Shown here: in pieces, positions 1-10,900 of the stretch
Layout of the letters: every line of letters starts with the position of its first letter
How positions within the stretch are numbered: the first letter of the stretch is position 1
Source: Wuchereria bancrofti
Lineage: Eukaryota; Nematoda; Chromadorea; Rhabditida; Onchocercidae
Direction: 5' to 3'
Length of the DNA: 64,000 nt
NCBI GenBank assembly: GCA_005281725.1
Contig: SSBO01000012.1
Span: 18,084,561 to 18,148,560 of the forward strand
The notes under the pieces: generated by a model
Seen by the model: only the letters and a program-made list of their open reading frames with translations
Database searches by the model: none
What the model was told of the DNA's origin: nothing
Made by a program: the position numbers and the translations under genes

Positions 1-125
1 GAAAGCTGCTCGCAATTGTAGAGCTGTTCGATCCATTGGTCCAGTTCCTTCAACTGAGACCGTTGTGATGCATCACCAGCGGACGCAGAGGGAGTTACTG
101 TTGTATTCTTAGGAGGTGAGTCCAT
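1..125 (-). CDS. let-92: Serine/threonine protein phosphatase 2A catalytic subunit, first exon (partial)
   Basis: Reverse-strand start codon at 125-123 opens a frame that runs off the window edge, so only about 41 N-terminal residues are visible. After a Ser/Thr/Ala-rich leader of roughly 22 residues comes KELDQWIEQLYNCEQL. This matches the conserved N-terminal helix of PP2A catalytic subunits (KELDQWIEQLNECKQL in animals) far better than PP4 or PP6. PP2A dephosphorylates many cytosolic and nuclear substrates with scaffold A and regulatory B subunits. The leader before the helix is longer than in vertebrate PP2A, which has about 8 residues there. A TTATTTTAG acceptor about 15 nt upstream of the ATG (around 134-142) could be a spliced-leader site. 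No metal-binding or catalytic motif is inside the window, so the family call rests on this one helix. Confidence 0.72.
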   Translation of the reverse strand, partial: MDSPPKNTTVTPSASAGDASQRSQLKELDQWIEQLYNCEQL

Positions 126-3100
126 ATTTTTCTTAACCACCTAAAATAATCCGAGACTGATAAATAAGAGACAAAAGTGTGACCATCGCCCATCAACCTT
201 CGCCAGCTCTCTGCAATTTCTGTTTAGGACAACTAACTCAGCTGAATGTCTTTTTTAAAATGATTAACAAGCGCATTATTTCATTCTCGTAACAGGAAAT
301 GATCAATCATAGCAAAAATGATAAAATTTAGAAAAATGAGGCCAAATAATCTAGTAAAAATCATCTGCTAATGGCGACTCATTTGCTATCGAGTGCTGAA
401 GAATCATTCACTATGCCCTGTTGTGGGTTAGGACAGTAAGACGTTTGGAGAGACAGAGAAGGTATACGATCCAAAATAAAACCGAAGAGATTGAACATCG
501 GTCTACCATATTCGAAACATCAGTGTTGTTAGCAGCGAAAAGCAAGCAGTACACGAAGACGGTAGCGTATTTAACTTGGTATGACTCATACGTCTTACTT
601 TCTTTCAAAGGAAAACAAAAGTGACTACCATATGTGGACAAATGTCAATAATACAATTGCTCTACTAGTATGTTATTTATCATTTTCATAAAAACGTCAC
701 TCGAAGTTTCTCTTTTTCTCACGAAAAAGGACGCTGAAAGAATGGACGGTAACACAAAAATACATTATGAATAACTTATATCCTGTCTTGTCTTTCACTC
801 TCCCTATCAAAATTTACCCTAGATTTATGATAAATTATAGATAACTTCAATGCTATTATTCGAGCAGAAATGTCACCAGCGTCACTATCTAAACAAGTAA
901 ACATCAGACACTCGAAAAGAAACTTCGACCTAAATTATCAACTAGACAGACAGACAGACCTTAGTGCCCATGAACAACCCATAACAGCACCACCACCACA
1001 CAACCCTCCCGCCAATTCAGACACCAACGCCAATCGATCCTTTACCTGCCTAATTATAGCGTTTCAACACATGCACATTCGCTGTAGGACCCGGCCGTGA
1101 TTCCGCTCGTGCCATTTGCTCATTTGGATTCTAAGTAATATATGGTGGGTTGCACATGTGAGTCTCTTTGACGTGTACGTGCTGGTTAGACGTGAGTTGA
1201 GTGTGTGTTGGGGTATAATACTAGGATGTCTTACATTGAGGGCAAAGATTCTCTCAAGAATAAAACAACTTCTGAGGTGACCAGCCCGGCAAGATTTGAA
1301 GTATGATGAATTCGTCCTTTGGTCAAACTTCCGCTATTGAATGTAAGTAATAGAAGTGCTACGTCTCACATTATTCCAGTTCGGTTTTCAAGAATTTTGA
1401 CGTTTGTTGGGTGAGAAAGATTCTGTCTAACTCAGAAGGTTATAATAGCAACTATGTCATATACTAAAATATTTCATTTGGAAGTGTTATTTTTAATTAG
1501 CCAATCGATCTGTAAGTCATTATCATTTCTTATTACTGCTTGATGTGGGAATTTTTGTTGATATGCAAAAGAAACAGTGAAATAAGAAAGTTTACAAACT
1601 ATGGTTAAATATCGTACGTGGCAAAAAGAAAAGAAAAATAAAAAAGAAAAACAAGTGCTATCACCCTACTTTGTCATTCACTGTCATCAGTTTAAATCAA
1701 AAACACTTTAAATTCTGGCGGTATTTTGTGATAAATTTCAGCAAATAAGATTCTGATTCATCGCAAGGCTTCGAGCAACAAAACTGTATGAATTAAATGG
1801 AGAATTGGAAAACTGCTGTTAAATAGCAAATCTTTTCCATGTGTGAATATTGTCGTAGTTCCTGATTTATGAAGTGCGTGCTATATGCAAGGAGTAGTAT
1901 TTAAGCAAATAATTTCATGACACAAAAGGTGGTAACATAGGACTGAAAAATTAATATGAACTGTTTTATAAATTAAATATCTCGTACTGACGATATGAAT
2001 TTTCTGTTCTACCAATTTCTCTTTATGCTATTTTAATAGAAATTCAGCACAGAAGATTGAGGGAAAAATGGAGACATATCTATTCCAGCCGAATCTATTA
2101 GAAGATATGGAACAGAAGAGTTACCTTATTCTACGAATCAACTCTGTTAAGTAGCTTTATTTTTCGGCGCAAATATTTTTGGAAAGTTCATTTCAGTTGA
2201 ATGATTCCTTTAACAATATAGTGCATAGAGTAAGCATGAGACAAAAATTCCGTATCAAGTAAATGACATATGCATTATCTGAATATTTCTATCAATTTAT
2301 TACACAGAAAAATGCTTCAGATGAGTATGAACGCAGAAGTTGCGGTTTAATTGAAACATTTTATATTTATAAAATTTTATGATATTTACAAAACGAGTTT
2401 TCGTTTGTGAAATGCAGAACATCCTCTGTCTGGAATGTTTCATTACCATATTATCATATGTTAGTGAGGTAGCTTGATACAAGATTCTGCTGTATTGTAA
2501 ATGATATAGAGGCATAATTAAAATGAAGTCGCATGCTGAAATTTATGATTAATTTGAGATACTGAATTCAACAAGTGGAATCCTTATTTTATTGTGCTCA
2601 TTTCCAAATATCTTATTTAGAGACAAAAATATAATTTCCATTTTGATTTGAGAATAAGAGCCTTGAAAGTGAAGCAATTTAAGATTATGTGAAGGGAAAG
2701 ATATTCAGGATACAATAGAAGTTTTTTTTGTGGACTCAACAACTTGTTATATTGTTTTATTATTTCCATTCTTTTGCTTCATTTCAACTAAGCAAGTACC
2801 TTACTCCATGGCCAGGATATGCACTGTGCAAGCCACCTAGCATAACTCGTGTAGTACAGTGACCTTTAGATTTGCTTGCTGACAAGGTCATATCTTGATG
2901 TGTTTGGACTTACAATCGTCGTTTCTGTTTCAGAGAGTCTTCAAGTAGAAACATTATAATTATACATTTAAATTGTTTTAGTGAAAGCGATTTGTTTATT
3001 TAAGGTAGTCCCTGAATAGAGATATGCTCACAAATAAGAGCAGTCTCAGTGATAGTTTGAAAATAGGTCAACGGGAACATAAAGGAAAGGACTTCCACTT

Positions 3101-3560
3101 CTCCTTTAATCAGACATCATTTGTTCAGACATTATACTTTGTTTATATGTTTAGTTAATTCATTTCATTATTATTAGTTTGACTATTTTCAAACTTTACC
3201 TTCTTATTTGTTTATTTTTATCTGTAATTTATTGGGATTTCTCAAAACCAATCAGATCATCTCAATTTTGATGAACAGGTCAAGCAGAGTTGTTCTCAAC
3301 ACCTTTATCCGTAGCTTACCATACTGCTTGATCATACGAAAGTTAATTTCACAGTGCTTTCCCACACTATACTTTATCTTTTTATTTATTGAAATATTAG
3401 TTCACAACCTTTCCAGAACGCGATGTAGTTAAATTGCGTTTCTCGAAAGATTTCATGTTTTCAATATCTATCTCCGGAGTAGTTATTTTATAAGATTTTA
3501 AAATCTGAAAATGTAAGTAAAAAAAAAGTAAAATGAACAAAAAAAAAGAACAGTGCAGCA
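126..3560. other. Intergenic region between the PP2A and dehydratase genes
   Basis: About 3.4 kb separates two divergently transcribed genes. It is AT-rich, with scattered short open frames on both strands (for example 421-624 and 870-1100). None has convincing splice partners, a recognisable domain or protein-like composition over a useful length. It presumably contains the promoters of both genes. No RNA gene is visible. Confidence 0.5.
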
Positions 3561-5916
3561 ATGTCGTATCAGCCAAGTTCAGTTTTGGTAACGGGTGGCT
3601 GTGGATTTATTGGTTCCAATTTCATCAGTTCTATGTTCCAGAAATGGTACACAGCAAGGTGATTTTCTAACTGATGGGTAACTTGGTTTTTTAACTCATT
3701 TTTTGATTAAATCTAGAATTAAAAATAGGAATATCTTTGTTTCATTTCACTTATATATAAATTAAAACCAGGAGTCTAATGCAGAATATAACTTTGAATT
3801 GGTACATGTTTAAATATTAAGCTGGTTTGTCACTTTCGGTCCATATTACTGTGGTAACCTTACAGCATGTTAGATGGAATTACAGAGATGCATCACATAA
3901 ATAGAAAAATCATTTTAGATTTGTTAACATCGATAAGCTAACACATGAAATTCGGGAAACAAATGTTGCTGCTAAAGTTCGACAGTCAAGCCGTTATAAA
4001 TTTTTTAAAGGAACAGTTAGGGATATTGATTTGCTCCTCAGTTTGCTCCGAGATTATCAGGTGATTGTGTTCAAAAGAATGCTATTTGTACATGTTTTTT
4101 AAGCATGCAAAATGGCCATTATCTGCTCATTTACCACTTCGTCTTCCTTCACATCGTATAATTTAAATTTTTTTTGGCATTATTTCTGTTTTCACATTAA
4201 AAATACTAGAACATTATAATTCCATCGGACAGTGCATTACCTAACTTATAGAAAATCAATATTTGTATCTTCCAGATCGATACAGTCATACATTTTGCCG
4301 CAATGACACACGTTGATAAATCATACATCGACCGGATTGGTACCATTGAAGAAAACATAATGTCAACGACAATATTGTTGGAAGCAATTGCACTTCGATA
4401 CAATGGCATAAAACGATTTGTACATATCAGCACTGGTTCATTCCCAAGTTTAAAAAATTCCTAGCACTTCAAATTATCCGAAAGATTCTCAGCCTATATG
4501 AAGACAATGGGGTTTCGGTACTTGGTATTCAGTATTGATGAAAGCTTTTGCTATAATGTCACATTTCATATACTACATTGCCCGATTTCGTCTCATACCC
4601 ATCTTTTTTCTAATACAGTTCGAACATTCTTCCATTAAGTAGGTCTATTGAATTTTTATTTAGATGAGGTTTACGGTGAGTCAGAAGAAGGAAGCATACC
4701 AAAAGTGGAATACTCTATGGTTAATCCGACGAATCCTTATGCGGCCAGTAAAGCCTGTTGTGAGATGATTCTTAATGCTTACTGGGTAAATTTATAAGTG
4801 CTGTAGAAAGAAATTTGCATATGTAAGACATGTAATCTTTTAGCACCAGGTAATCATCACAATATTTGCTTTAACGCACATTCATGAGAAAAGAAAAAAA
4901 CTTTTACCGGCTGAACCCTTCACGATGGCCTTCACTGTCCTCTAAAGATTACCACATACATATTGATATGGTTAGAAAAATATTTGTAGCACTCTTACAA
5001 AGTACCGTTTGTAATGGTTCGAATTAACAATGTTTATGGGCCAAATCAGACTCTCTCCAAACTGATTCCAAAATTTATATGGTTGGCAGTAGAGGGGAAA
5101 TCGTATCCATTAATGGGCGATGGAATGCACAAAAGGTTGGAATTGTTTCAAATCATTCGGAAAATTTGACTTTCCACCAAAATATTATAGTTGTTCTATT
5201 ATTCGTTTAACTGATAAAAGATTCCAATCTACCTGCATATTTGTTTTCTATAATCGCTGGATAGATCCTAGAAAATTTTTAGAACTTCCTGGAATCACAT
5301 GATTTTCTAAATCTCATTCCTTGCACTTATTCCTACACGAAAATTGTAGGAATTGGATTTATGTAGATGATTGTACGAATGCGATTGGACGTGTATGTGA
5401 AAGAGGTAGAATTGGTGAAATTTATAATATTGGGACTGAATTCGAAATTACGAATTACGATGTAACCGTGCTGATTCATCAAATTGTCAACGAATTGTTG
5501 AAGCGGTTAAATTTCATATTATTAAATAGATAGATGTGTAATATACTCCCGGTGCGTTTTGGTGATTGCATCTTACTGCGAATATTTTCAAATGTTTAGT
5601 TGAAAGTTAGGGGAAATGAGTTACAAATAGATTATTTATTATTTTTTCATGAGTTTAATAATCGCTCTAATGCAAACAGCAATATAAAATGTGAGTGAGC
5701 AGAGATGAAAACTTCAAATTTGAACAATTTTGCAGAAATAATACTTCGCCGCAATTTGAACCTGTAATGGATAGACCATATCATGATCGACGTTACTGCA
5801 TCGATTTTACTAAAATTACTCGAGAATTGAACTGGAAAAGTATCACTCCTTTCAAGAATGGCCTAAAGAAAACTATAAAGCATTATCTGACCGAATATTT
5901 CAGCAAAGAATGCTAA
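3561..5916 (+). CDS. rml-2: dTDP-D-glucose 4,6-dehydratase (TGDS/RML-2 type)
   Basis: Short-chain dehydrogenase/reductase superfamily enzyme that converts dTDP-glucose to dTDP-4-keto-6-deoxyglucose with bound NAD+. In nematodes this is the second step of dTDP-rhamnose synthesis. Seven exons join in phase: 3561-3658, 3919-4060, 4276-4435, 4664-4785, 4990-5135, 5350-5505 and 5736-5916, giving 334 aa, close to the usual 330-350. Visible motifs: the N-terminal Rossmann glycine motif LVTGGCGFIGSNF (residues 8-20), VIHFAAMTHVDKS, the active-site HISTDEVYG, the YAASK Tyr-x-x-x-Lys catalytic pair, NVYGPNQ, and the C-terminal GEIYNIGTEFE. All catalytic residues expected of the family are present. A possible acceptor (GTGCAG) lies just before the ATG. 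The symbol follows my recollection of the C. elegans rml series. Confidence 0.93.
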
Positions 5917-7323
5917 TAGCCTTATTAAGTTGCTTTTTTTCAATAGCAACATTTTTCAATTTTAGTACTGGTAGATATTTGACAGAAAATTAAATTGTAA
6001 AATTAAAAGTGCTAATTGAGAAGGATGAAATGATTGTTTTCTCATCACTTTTATCGAATGAAAAAACTTTTTTGCTCACTTAAAAAAAAAGTTTTAAGCA
6101 AAACTACGAAACAAAATGGAAAAGGCGTTAAGAAAATAAGGAAGAGAGAATTCTAGACTGAAGCGCTCAATCATCCCCGATTATTTCATTTCAAACACAG
6201 AAGTCACTAGAGCTTTTTTGTTTTTTTGCAGCAGCAGCTATACCAGAAGCTGAACTGTCGAACTATGCAAAAATATCAATCCACAGAATTCTCTCATTCT
6301 TATTTTCTTAGCGCCTTTTCCACAAATAATAATACCCAAATTAATTCTCGGAATAGTTCATTGGCCATCCATAAAGCAAATCAACATCGATACTAACTGT
6401 AAAAGTTATGACAGTCTCACAAACAATCCAACAAGAATCTTTCAACAAAAAATAAAAAAAAACGAATCAAGTCGATGTGTAAAAGATGAGTCAGTGGAAC
6501 GAATTCAATCAATGGAGAAAGGCATTGCTCCATCACCTAAAGTGTTTTTATGTTTGTTCTTTGCTGTTAATTTCTATCAAATAAAAATTCTGATCATTTT
6601 AGCTATTTAGTCGTAATCCGTTTCCTCATTTTTTCCCTTAAAATTTCTGATGGCATTCAATATATTTGCAAATTTAGGCATCAATTCTCATGTCTATGAC
6701 CGTGACTTAAAAAGCTGTTGGCGCTAGTGTTACTCATTTGGAAAATACTTTGGCAGAAATGCAATAATTACAGAAAGCTGAAGTTAGATGGACAAATTAA
6801 ATTAAATAAATAACATTAAGTTAAATTGGATTGATCCTACGTGGACTTAATTAATTGCATTTTAAATAAATCAAATTAAGCGCAATTTAATTGATGACGT
6901 TCTTAGCTTTCAAGTATGAAAACTCCCTGTTAAAGAATATATTTCAAAGTTCCACGAAAAAGGCTTCGAATTTAACAAAAAGGAATGGCAAAGACAAGAA
7001 TGGATCATTCCTCTTTTGAGAAATACTCAAGGGAAATTAGTTCTTGAAATGCTACTTCATACATGCCAAATCATTCATTCACATTCAAATTCTTTCAATA
7101 CTGACAGATATGCCATCGATTTTCCGTCATCTTTTTTTTTTAACCAGAGAAATTTGTGAGACACAGTGATAGTATACAATGATAACTTAGTAATAGCTTA
7201 CATTCCCTTTCAAATAATCCCTGACTTATGTAAATTTAAAACTGTATCTAATACTTCTCTCCCCACATGCTTATTTTTAATTTTTCACATTTTCAGTTAA
7301 TACCGCTCTTCATTCTAAACTTC
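5917..7323. other. Intergenic region containing an inverted-repeat element
   Basis: AT-rich spacer between two same-strand genes. It holds the 204-bp inverted-repeat element listed separately and an AT-rich stretch at about 6780-6890. A long stop-free frame near 6920-7160 has no start codon or clean splice sites and was not called. A TTTTCAG at 7290-7296, 27 nt before the next ATG, is a likely spliced-leader acceptor for the following gene. Confidence 0.5.
6118..6321. repeat. Inverted-repeat (MITE-like) element with 37-bp arms
   Basis: The left arm (6118-6154) and right arm (6285-6321) are reverse complements with 3 mismatches in 37 positions. The termini read GGAAAAGGCG at the left and CGCCTTTTCC at the right, and extend to 38 bp if the flanking T/A is counted. 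The interior is about 130 bp with no coding potential. The flanks ACAAAAT and ACAAATA suggest but do not prove a target-site duplication. Size and structure fit a non-autonomous DNA transposon (MITE). No second copy was noticed in the window. Confidence 0.7.
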
Positions 7324-7984
7324 ATGCGATTTCAATATTTGTTGATACTATCACTTTCATTACTTATAACAGTGAAATGTTGTTTACCAAAGTGGCAGAC
7401 GACTGACAAAACAAGTGAGCATACTTATAGTCTGACTGATAATCATACTATCGGACTTCTTTATTCTAACCATTCATCTTTGGATTCTGTATTATTTTCC
7501 TTACCTGCTACACAGTTTCAAGGGTTTGAGAAACCACTCCAGACTTTGGCTGATGGATGGACAATTATTGAATCTTTCTTTGAGTACCTTTATTTCATGA
7601 AATTCGTTGACAGTCCATTGATCGTTTTTAGCCTACATTGTTTCGATCAATATCTTATTTTTAATTTCAGTTAAAAGTATAATCTGTTTAAAATATTTAT
7701 ATTCAAGCACTGGTATGCAAAATAGCTTTGGATTGTCCCCAGAACAAACCACATGTGTGTCTGAATGGAATTTGCATAGATTATAATGTCATAGCTCATC
7801 GAAAAACTGCTAAAATTGGAGGTAATTTTATATCTGTAAAAGATTTACTTTTCGGCTGATTAATTTTACATGGAAAGTTTCTTTATAACAATTCGTTTCA
7901 GGGAAAGCAACCGGAGTTTGTTCAACATTTCTGGATTGCTCACCTGGATTGATATGTAGCAATGGGCAATGTATCAAAGAATAA
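7324..7984 (+). CDS. Small secreted protein with two four-cysteine modules
   Basis: Three exons (7324-7414, 7708-7821, 7902-7984) join in phase 1 at both junctions to give 95 aa. The first 18-19 residues (MRFQYLLILSLSLLITVKC) form a typical signal peptide, so the product is probably secreted. The mature part has two similar modules. The first is C-x5-C-x7-C-x4-C (from CKIALDC to LNGIC). The second is C-x5-C-x5-C-x4-C (from CSTFLDC to SNGQC). Module 1 is encoded almost entirely by exon 2, which is flanked by phase-1 introns, and module 2 by exon 3, a pattern typical of exon duplication. The fold is unknown; the spacing loosely recalls EB or colipase/Dickkopf-like modules. A good acceptor (TTTTCAG, 7290-7296) 27 nt before the ATG suggests trans-splicing. 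The frame continuing past 7414 is intronic: a GTGAGC donor starts there. Confidence 0.8.
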
Positions 7985-10900
7985 TTCATATTCATATATG
8001 CTTTCTATGCAAAAAACAATTTTGAACTACTAATTTTGTTTCAAAATTCGAGAAAGATCGGAATGCCTTGCTTTTAAGAAAAGAAAGAAGAATCTTTGGC
8101 AAGACAAGGCGAAAATTCTAAAACATATTTTTCATAAAATAGCGAGGCGAGAGTTTCTAAATACTAAAAGATGAAAATTCTTGATGTACGAAGGTTAGGC
8201 TGAAAAACATAAGTTCTATACTTCTACACTCTGTTCAAAAAATTTCTGAATCTATACAGCAATTCGTGCTTCGAATTCGGATAGATTTGAATTTTCACTT
8301 GTAGAAAAACAAATCATTTGAACTCAAGACCAAGAAACATTTTGAATTATTTCTGAAATTTATTCTCCAAAAGAATGTCAGATTATTCAATGGTATTAAA
8401 GTATTATTCAACGGCTTAATGAATTTTGTATTTTAATTTAAAAAAAGAACTAAATGACTGTATTTGTTGGCATAGTACACTAAATCAGTCTAATAAACAA
8501 TAGTGAAATGCCGCAAACTGTCAGTCTACCTCTCTTTTCATGTTTCAGTTATTAAATATTAAAAATAATACTAAAAGATGAAAATTCTTATTCAAATTGA
8601 AACCTGAATTCATAATTGATGTTCATTTGGTAGTTTAGATTTTCTTTTGAATGAAACTAACTAGCAGAAACTTTCAAATTGGCATTAAACTTTTTCTGAC
8701 TGCATAAAAAATTTTTCATGCTTTTCTGTCTCGTTTATTTGCGCAGTAAGGTAAGTTCCTGCTTCTGACTTCAACTTACACAAATGTTTATGCGTGTGTT
8801 TAAGTATCTTTACAATCTTTACGTCTACTTACACTTATTAATAGCCTCGTTTGATTAATATAATGTAGATTGTGACGAAAAATTTAGAAATAGTTGCAAT
8901 CTAACGAAGAAAAATTCGAAAGAATCGTAATATCATCTATCAAAGAATTGTTCCTTTTTCATATTTTAAACTTTTCAGGAATTAAAAAGCAAATTAGAAG
9001 ACAAAATCTCTCTTCCATAATCATCTTTTTTATCCTTACGCAATTTTTTCATTTCCAAATTCTTTAAAAATGAAGGAGGCTTTATTGGCCTAGTCCACAA
9101 AAACAAACTTTTCCGGATTATCATCTTTACATTCCTGAAGAATTTAATTTAAAAAGAGTTAGCGTATCGCAATTGAAAAGAAGAGGAACGATAAATCTGA
9201 TAGAGTTGGAAAGAGAGAATAATGTTGTTATTAATTATTTATGACCTGATCTCATTTCACTTTCATTCATTCTGCGGATGAATTAACCGTAAAAAGAAAT
9301 CATCCAGATACTTCATCAATTAATTCCGAAGTTGCATTCAATTAAAGTGCTTATACGAACTTTATAATTTCTTGAACAGTGTTCGGTTATATAGTAGCAA
9401 GCAACATTCATTTTGATTGAATTTAATTACGTCAGTGTCTATTTTTAATTAGATATGTAAATCATATTAAAGTAATCTTTCGTTCGAATTGTTCTTTCTC
9501 TTCTCCCTCTCTCTTCGTTGAAATCCATTCCAAAGTACTCTTGTCATCCTTTACTGCCATAGCCAAAGACCATTGACTATCGATACCATTCAATTAAAAT
9601 ATGAGATCTTCCACAAATCTTCATTGAACCTCAAGATGGATGCAAGACTACGAAAGAATTAGTGTCACATGACATTCGTCAACTGCTATAACTCTTAAGC
9701 CGCCTGCTTTTCTATAAACAGTTATCCTTCTTCTTTTCTTTGAGGTAATTAAATTTCAGTTGATCTTATCTCACAAACATTGTTTCAAATTAAATTATCC
9801 CTTAGTTGCGCTTTTATCGTATTATATATTTCCAATAGATAAAACTTTCAGTGCAAATTTTAAGTTTTGTTCATTTTTGTTTTTTTTTTATGGTTTTTAC
9901 ACACAGCATTTTTCCATCATTAAAACCTAACGCACGTTTTTAATAAAAACCTAGTTCGAAGCGATAAGGCTCGAAAGAATTGGTAGATCGATAATAAGCA
10001 TGAAGTTCATTCTGTCCGACAATTTATCAAAAGAGTTCGACGTTGTGTCTCCGCGTAATTTGAATTTAGATTTTAAGTAATGTAGAAGTGACCAAAGAAT
10101 GTTGAAATTAACTAATGTTGAGAATTAACTTGTTTCTTTCAAAGAATTCTTTGACGAGATTAACTGAAGAGCCTACTTATTTTGAGTCGTTTCGTTAGAT
10201 GTAATCAGTTGCTTTTCCCTCGGGTAGTTTGAATGAATCTTTCTTGCAATTAGTTTCCATTTGTTATACTTCAGCAACCCACTTCTTTCTTGTCTTTTAT
10301 TGAAAAGATTTTAAAATCAAATCTTTAAAAATTCAAGAAAATTTTGGTTCTAGAAATTTGTCCTCTTTGCATCACTTCTAAAATAATCGTAAGCATGAAT
10401 ATTCTGAAATAATTGGCTTTGGTTCAAAATATTTAGATTACTTCAGTAATATTTAAAATTTTTTATTTTGATTTTTCCAAAGCAAATAATAATTTGGGAA
10501 ATTGCACTTTCTCCAATATACAATGCAAATAGACAGAGTGCTCACAGCAAGCATCTCAAAGTAAACATTTTTGGATTGTGTTAAGTCCCTTTTTCTTTTT
10601 CTGGCCTAAAATATCGTTGAAATTTTATTTTAACGATATTTTAAAAGTAACAGAAGTTTTTCTTTTCTTTGAAAAGAGAAGATTCTTTGACAATTACTTT
10701 TTCTCTTCTTTTTCACTCTGTTTTAAGTAAACTTTGATATCAGGAGTTTATGCTTTATATTTAGGTATTTTCATAGACATGAGATACTTCTAAAATAAGG
10801 CTTGATGTCACTTTCTGAAAGGTAAAGATGCACCAGTGATATATTCGACTAACTGTTATACAAATTGCACTTTAATTAATTTCATGTTGTTCATCACATT

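Noticed and set aside
421..641. Overlapping open frames on both strands
   Set aside because: No recognisable domain, start on the plus strand is not ATG, no splice support.
6918..7160. Stop-free frame of about 75 codons
   Set aside because: No start codon or good acceptor. Frames of this length are expected by chance in such AT-rich sequence.
7415..7674. Long continuation of the first exon of the cysteine-rich gene
   Set aside because: It begins with a GTGAGC donor, and only splicing there joins in phase to the two cysteine modules. The continuation lacks cysteine pattern and ends without a module.
9650..9725. Minus-strand reading GGLRVIAVDECHV resembling a DExH helicase motif
   Set aside because: Only about 20 residues before a stop, with no neighbouring helicase motifs or splice partners; probably chance.
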